From the NCBI GenBank assembly GCA_017459985.1, contig JAFUBX010000011.1, positions 164,540 through 228,539 on the forward strand: a DNA stretch of 64,000 nucleotides. Reading direction: 5' to 3'. This stretch comes from Parasporobacterium sp. GTDB taxonomy: Bacteria > Bacillota > Clostridia > Lachnospirales > Lachnospiraceae. The position numbers and the translations under genes were made by a program. A model generated the notes under the pieces. That model was not told the origin of the DNA, searched no databases, and was given only the letters and a program-made list of their open reading frames with translations. Positions within the stretch are counted from its first letter, which is position 1; each line of letters starts with the position of its first letter. Shown here piece after piece: positions 60,703-64,000 of the stretch.

Positions 60703-61914
60703 TTAGTACTCTATGGTCTGGGTTGTACCGTCGGACCATTCAATATAAGTAACGCCATGGCTTCCGTCATCGCAGCTCGGATAATCTTCCTGGAATACGA
60801 TGTACGGAGCTTCGTAAGCCGGTTCTTCATACACAGGCTCTTCGTATACCGGCTCCTCGTATACCGGTTCTTCATACACAGGCTCCTGGTATGCAGGTTC
60901 TTCATAGACGGGTTCTTCGTATACCGGTGCTGCATAAGAGGCGTCATAGTTGTAATCATAGGAGGTATCGTAGCTGTAATCGTAGGCTGCATAAGCATCC
61001 TCCGTCACCACGGTCTCCGGTACTTCCGGAGCTTTAAGGGCCTCGGCAGCAGCTTTCTCTGCCTCTAAAGTGGAAACCTTCACCTCATCCACTTTCGTCT
61101 GATAGGAGATATACGCGGTTTCTCCGTCCAGGCACAGCTCTGCCAGATCCATGCTCTCTGCCGGGAAAACATAAAGATCATAGACTTTTTCTGCATCCGC
61201 AGCCCGGAAGCTCAGCACGTAGGTCGGAACTGCATCGAATGCTTTCAGAGCCTGCGTCAGCGCATTCTCTGCATCGGCAGCATTTTCTGCCTTTAATGTA
61301 GGAGCTGCAACATAAAGCATTCTGGTCTCGCCGGCTGCGAACACATCCCCTTCTTCCAGAAGATTTCCATCCCAGCCATTGCCCAGAAGGAGCTTCAGCA
61401 TTTCTTCATCGGCACCTCCCTCTGCGGGGAGTCCTTTGTCCTCTCGGAATGCAGCGATCGCAGCCTGGGTCTTCGGACCTGCGGAACCATCCGCAACGTC
61501 ATCCAGAAATCCCTGTTCGATCAGTGCCTTCTGCATCTTCACAATACTGTCGTCCGCCATCGGCTCTGCACTGTATTTGTTCACAGATAAGTAACTGATG
61601 TCCTTTCCTGTATTGTTGGTGAGTTCCACTTTGAGTGACTTGATGTTTTCCTCACCAATCACCTTTAACGGCTGTGCGGCAACAACCGTCTCAACTTCCG
61701 CCGGAATCTCCTGCTGAGGTGCATCCGCTTCTTCCGGGACTGCAGCTTCTTCTGCGGCTGCAGTTTCTTCCGTGGCTGCGACTTCTTCCTGAACAGCAGC
61801 TTCCTGCGCCGGTTCAGCGGCCTGCTCTTCCTGCGCAAGGCACAGTCCTGCAAAGCACATACTGAGAACCATCACAATTGCCGACAGCGTCCATATAGAT
61901 CTGGTAAATTTCAT
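60703..61914 (-). CDS. secreted PG-binding-domain protein with a PVYEE repeat tail
   Basis: 403 residues. Signal peptide (about 1-27, ending CLA). An Ala/Glu-rich linker, a small domain (KSLKVELTNNTGKDISYLSV) and one peptidoglycan-binding-like module (about 130-172, MQKALIEQGFLDDVADGSAG) follow. An alpha/beta domain comes next, then a Tyr/Asp stretch and about nine PVYEE/PAYEE pentads. The last residues, CDDGSHGVTYIEWSDGTTQT, form a small conserved-looking module. It starts the operon, with the transglutaminase-like gene 21 bases downstream. Confidence 0.75.
   Translation of the reverse strand: MKFTRSIWTLSAIVMVLSMCFAGLCLAQEEQAAEPAQEAAVQEEVAATEETAAAEEAAVPEEADAPQQEIPAEVETVVAAQPLKVIGEENIKSLKVELTNNTGKDISYLSVNKYSAEPMADDSIVKMQKALIEQGFLDDVADGSAGPKTQAAIAAFREDKGLPAEGGADEEMLKLLLGNGWDGNLLEEGDVFAAGETRMLYVAAPTLKAENAADAENALTQALKAFDAVPTYVLSFRAADAEKVYDLYVFPAESMDLAELCLDGETAYISYQTKVDEVKVSTLEAEKAAAEALKAPEVPETVVTEDAYAAYDYSYDTSYDYNYDASYAAPVYEEPVYEEPAYQEPVYEEPVYEEPVYEEPVYEEPAYEAPYIVFQEDYPSCDDGSHGVTYIEWSDGTTQTIEY
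60815..60940 (-). repeat. 15-bp coding repeats (PVYEE)
   Basis: Tandem 15-base units on the forward strand, such as TTCTTCATACACAGG and TTCTTCGTATACCGG, encode Pro-Val-Tyr-Glu-Glu pentads. Confidence 0.8.
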
Positions 61915-61970
61915 TTGTGATACTCCTTTGTAAATCTTTTCTTTCTATTATCAAACGACTGCAATAAAGA

Positions 61971-61999
61971 ATTATATCAAAACAATCAGATTCTGAAAA
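61971..61999 (-). promoter_or_regulatory. sigma-A promoter of the PVYEE and transglutaminase-like genes
   Basis: TTTTCA (61994-61999), a 17-base spacer and a perfect TATAAT (61971-61976) on the minus strand, 46 bases from inverted-repeat element C. Confidence 0.7.
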
Positions 62000-62044
62000 G
62001 AACCATTGTACAAATGCATCGGAAAAAGAGCATCTGCCTGCTGC

Positions 62045-62143
62045 ACCGCAATGCTCGATGTTTCTGACAATGGCTGCCGAAATATTGCAGCATTGCGTGA
62101 GTTTTCCGACAGCGCCTGCCGAAAAAATGCAGCATTGCGGTAA
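62045..62143. repeat. modular inverted-repeat element, copy C (one internal module)
   Basis: Left end ACCGCAATGCTCGATGTTT matches the inverted right end of copy B; right end TGCAGCATTGCGGTAA (to 62143) matches that of copy A. A single 37-base module lies at about 62075-62111 with the same TGCAGCATTGCGTGAG core. It is the minimal version of the element and suggests that module number varies. Confidence 0.9.
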
Positions 62144-62156
62144 GATTCCCTGCATC

Positions 62157-62185
62157 AGAAAATCCCGGGACAGCTCCCGGGATTT
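62157..62185 (-). terminator. Rho-independent terminator of the BspA/PG-binding gene
   Basis: A perfect 11-base stem, AAATCCCGGGA (62160-62170) with TCCCGGGATTT (62175-62185), over a CAGC loop, followed by TTTTC on the minus strand. Confidence 0.85.
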
Positions 62186-62236
62186 CCCATGTTACATATT
62201 CAATAGAAAGCGCTCGGAGCAACAACTATCCGGTTT

Positions 62237-63763
62237 TTACCGAAGTCCCAATGCTGCCAGAGTGTAGTCGCCTACCTCGCCGTCAACCAGCAATCCCGAG
62301 TAGTTCTGGAATGCAATGACTGCATTATAGGTGTAATCCCCAAAATAGCCATCCACAGCGCCAACCTCAAATCCAAGTTCTGCCAGGCGGGACTGAACCG
62401 CTGTCACATCGTCGCCGGTCATCCCATACACCAGGTATCTTGTGGCAGAAGCTGCTTCTGCTTCGGGAGCTGCCGGGGCGGGATCTCCAGACGGAGCAGC
62501 TGCATATTTCGGAACCGGATTATTTGCCAGGGCTCCCAGAGTCTGCGGACCTGCCACGCCATCCACCCAAAGGCCATTAGCCTGCTGGAATTCATAGACT
62601 GCTGCCTCGGTCACAGCACCGAAATCCCCATCAAGACCACCGGAGTAATAGCCTAGGTCTGTAAGCTGTTTCTGAAGATTCAGAACCGCCGTTCCTGCGG
62701 CTCCATATGCCAGCTGGTTTACCTCTGTGGAAACAGGCTCCTGAGACTCTTCTTCCGCCGGTGCCTCCGGAGCTGCCGGAGCAGCTGTTTTCAGGGCTTC
62801 CATAGTCATCGGACCTGCAACCCCATCGACCCACAGATCGTTTGCTTTCTGGAAAGCAATGACGGCTGCTTCCGTCATGGCACCGAAGTCTCCGTCAACT
62901 GCTCCGACCTCGTACCCCAGGTCTGAAAGCTTCTGCTGAAGGGCTGCAACGGCCTCACCAGTCATCCCTCGAACCAGAGAGCCATCCGCTGCCGGAGCCT
63001 CTGCCTGCGGAGTTTCCGGGACTTCCGGGATCTGCTCCTGCGGCTGCTCTTCTGCCAAAGTTTCCGGAGTCTCTTCCTGCTGCTCTTCCTGTGGTGTCTC
63101 CGGAGTCTCTTCCTGTGTCTCTTCCTCTGCTACTGCAACAAAATTGATCTCATGAACCGCTGCGTACTCTTCTGCGGCAGTTCCTTCCGGTGCATAGATG
63201 GTTGCAGAATGACCGGTAGGATTGAAACTGTCCTGTTCAGAAAATCTGACATTGAAAGTTGCAAGAATTCTTTGCTGATCATAAAGGGCATATTTATCCA
63301 GTTCTGTTACACTTTCCGGAATAGTGATACTTTCAATACTGGTTCCTTTAAATGCGTTAGCCCCAATATAAGTTATACCGTCATCAACTACCACATTTGT
63401 CACCTTTATATTTTGTGCCCATCCAATCGATCCATCCGGATTCATCAGTCCTACAAAATAGTGATTCATTCCATCTCGTGACGATTTCACCCCCACTGCA
63501 GTGCCTTCATTATTGTAAAGAAGTTCTCCACTTCTGGCCCAGTCTTCCGGTCCGCCTATTGCTGCCCCTGATGTCACCAAATCCCACATTGCACCAGTTC
63601 CGGATATTTCCAGTAAACCATCATTATAAATAGTCGCAAACACATTGTCGCCAATTTGCCTGCTTCCAGCCACATCCGCAGCCTGTGCGCTGAAGGTTCC
63701 TCCAAGCAATCCCATCAGCAATGCAGCTGTCACCAGGATTATCATCGCTTTTCTTAGTTTCAT
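62237..63763 (-). CDS. secreted BspA-like leucine-rich segment plus three peptidoglycan-binding repeats
   Basis: 508 residues. Signal peptide (1-28, ending FSAQA). The N-terminal domain (about 30-210) has GLLEISGTGAMWDL, and a BspA-type leucine-rich strand in TYIGANAFKGTSIESITIPE, then an Ile/Ala-rich APEGTAAEEYA end typical of such domains. A Glu/Gln/Pro linker precedes three PG_binding_1 modules (about 265-320, 345-400, 440-508) sharing LGYEVGAVDGDFG and VDGVAGP. It probably binds cell wall and displays an adhesive domain. The ATG follows AGGAGG at 10 bases. Confidence 0.85.
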   Translation of the reverse strand: MKLRKAMIILVTAALLMGLLGGTFSAQAADVAGSRQIGDNVFATIYNDGLLEISGTGAMWDLVTSGAAIGGPEDWARSGELLYNNEGTAVGVKSSRDGMNHYFVGLMNPDGSIGWAQNIKVTNVVVDDGITYIGANAFKGTSIESITIPESVTELDKYALYDQQRILATFNVRFSEQDSFNPTGHSATIYAPEGTAAEEYAAVHEINFVAVAEEETQEETPETPQEEQQEETPETLAEEQPQEQIPEVPETPQAEAPAADGSLVRGMTGEAVAALQQKLSDLGYEVGAVDGDFGAMTEAAVIAFQKANDLWVDGVAGPMTMEALKTAAPAAPEAPAEEESQEPVSTEVNQLAYGAAGTAVLNLQKQLTDLGYYSGGLDGDFGAVTEAAVYEFQQANGLWVDGVAGPQTLGALANNPVPKYAAAPSGDPAPAAPEAEAASATRYLVYGMTGDDVTAVQSRLAELGFEVGAVDGYFGDYTYNAVIAFQNYSGLLVDGEVGDYTLAALGLR

Positions 63764-63943
63764 TAATTCATTACCTCCTGTTCTTTAACAAAAACTATTG
63801 TTCCGGCGGCATTGGAACCTGCAGAAATGTACCTTCACAGCGATTTCCAAATTTGAGTCTGCATCCAGGTTGTTTTCAAATATCTGATTCCCCTGAATGA
63901 ACATTTTTCCTTAATAAGCCGCAGCAAGGATTGAAGCAAAATA

Positions 63944-63984
63944 AAAATATGGCGGATTAAGAAGCTTCTCATCTGCCATATTTT
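63944..63984 (-). terminator. terminator of a minus-strand gene beyond the right edge
   Basis: AAAATATGGCGGAT (63944-63957) pairs with ATCTGCCATATTTT (63971-63984) with one wobble, and the loop contains AGAAGCTTCT. On the minus strand it runs into TTTTTATTTT. The remaining 63764-63943 is leader sequence without an obvious gene; a TTGAAA-17-TCAAAT pair is only a weak promoter candidate. Confidence 0.7.
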
Positions 63985-64000
63985 CTATTTCTATCAATAT

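Noticed and set aside
1-64000. tRNA, rRNA, insertion sequence, prophage or integron features
   Set aside because: None were recognised by reading either strand.

Overview
This is about 64 kb of chromosomal sequence from a low-to-mid GC Firmicute, most likely a Lachnospiraceae-type gut Clostridium. That placement is inferred from AddB, short HisG with HisZ, a complete biotin-dependent pyruvate carboxylase, an MsmX-type sugar ATPase, strong AGGAGG ribosome binding sites, sigma-A promoters (TTGNNN-17-TATAAT) and a conserved small membrane protein of the DDGRTIADM type. I saw no rRNA, tRNA, phage, insertion sequence or CRISPR array. Gene density is high and most genes lie on the minus strand.

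Layout. 1-6.4 kb: a truncated addB, an AEC-family transporter, divergent rnhA plus a membrane L,D-transpeptidase with an acidic repeat tail, a TraX-like membrane protein, and the first copy of an unusual modular inverted-repeat element. 6.4-20.3 kb: a cysteine-cluster protein converges on a very long minus-strand operon that runs argG-argH-hisZ-hisG-hisD-hisC-hisB-hisH-hisA-hisF-hisI-SPFH. Just upstream of it is a polar amino-acid ABC transporter whose promoter carries ArgR-like boxes. Arginine synthesis (last two steps), full histidine synthesis and a basic/polar amino-acid importer therefore sit side by side.

20.5-27.9 kb: an unknown secreted protein with a duplicated domain, then a compact three-gene operon made of a CARF/TM1812-like protein, a divergent sigma-factor-like HTH protein and a secreted SH3-repeat protein. 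MATE and EamA transporters follow, then the second inverted-repeat element and a small C-terminally anchored membrane protein. 28-42.7 kb: an oligopeptide ABC transporter (oppABCDF order on the minus strand) next to an M3 oligoendopeptidase, so peptides are imported and hydrolysed. A large PEGES-repeat secreted protein, an MFS transporter and a DUF3048 protein follow.

42.8-54 kb: pyruvate carboxylase, and divergently a maltodextrin module (MsmX-like ATPase, binding protein, two permeases, 4-alpha-glucanotransferase) that ends with an M32 carboxypeptidase. 54-64 kb: a zinc-ribbon protein, truA, an AlgJ/AlgX-like plus frameshifted MBOAT O-acetylation pair, and three secreted proteins with peptidoglycan-binding repeats interrupted by the third inverted-repeat element.

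The two most interesting items are (1) the CARF plus sigma-like plus SH3 operon, a candidate nucleotide-sensing transcriptional switch without CRISPR, and (2) the three-copy modular inverted-repeat element. Each copy of that element lies just upstream of a minus-strand sigma-A promoter. All functional calls are from reading the sequence; no database search was run.
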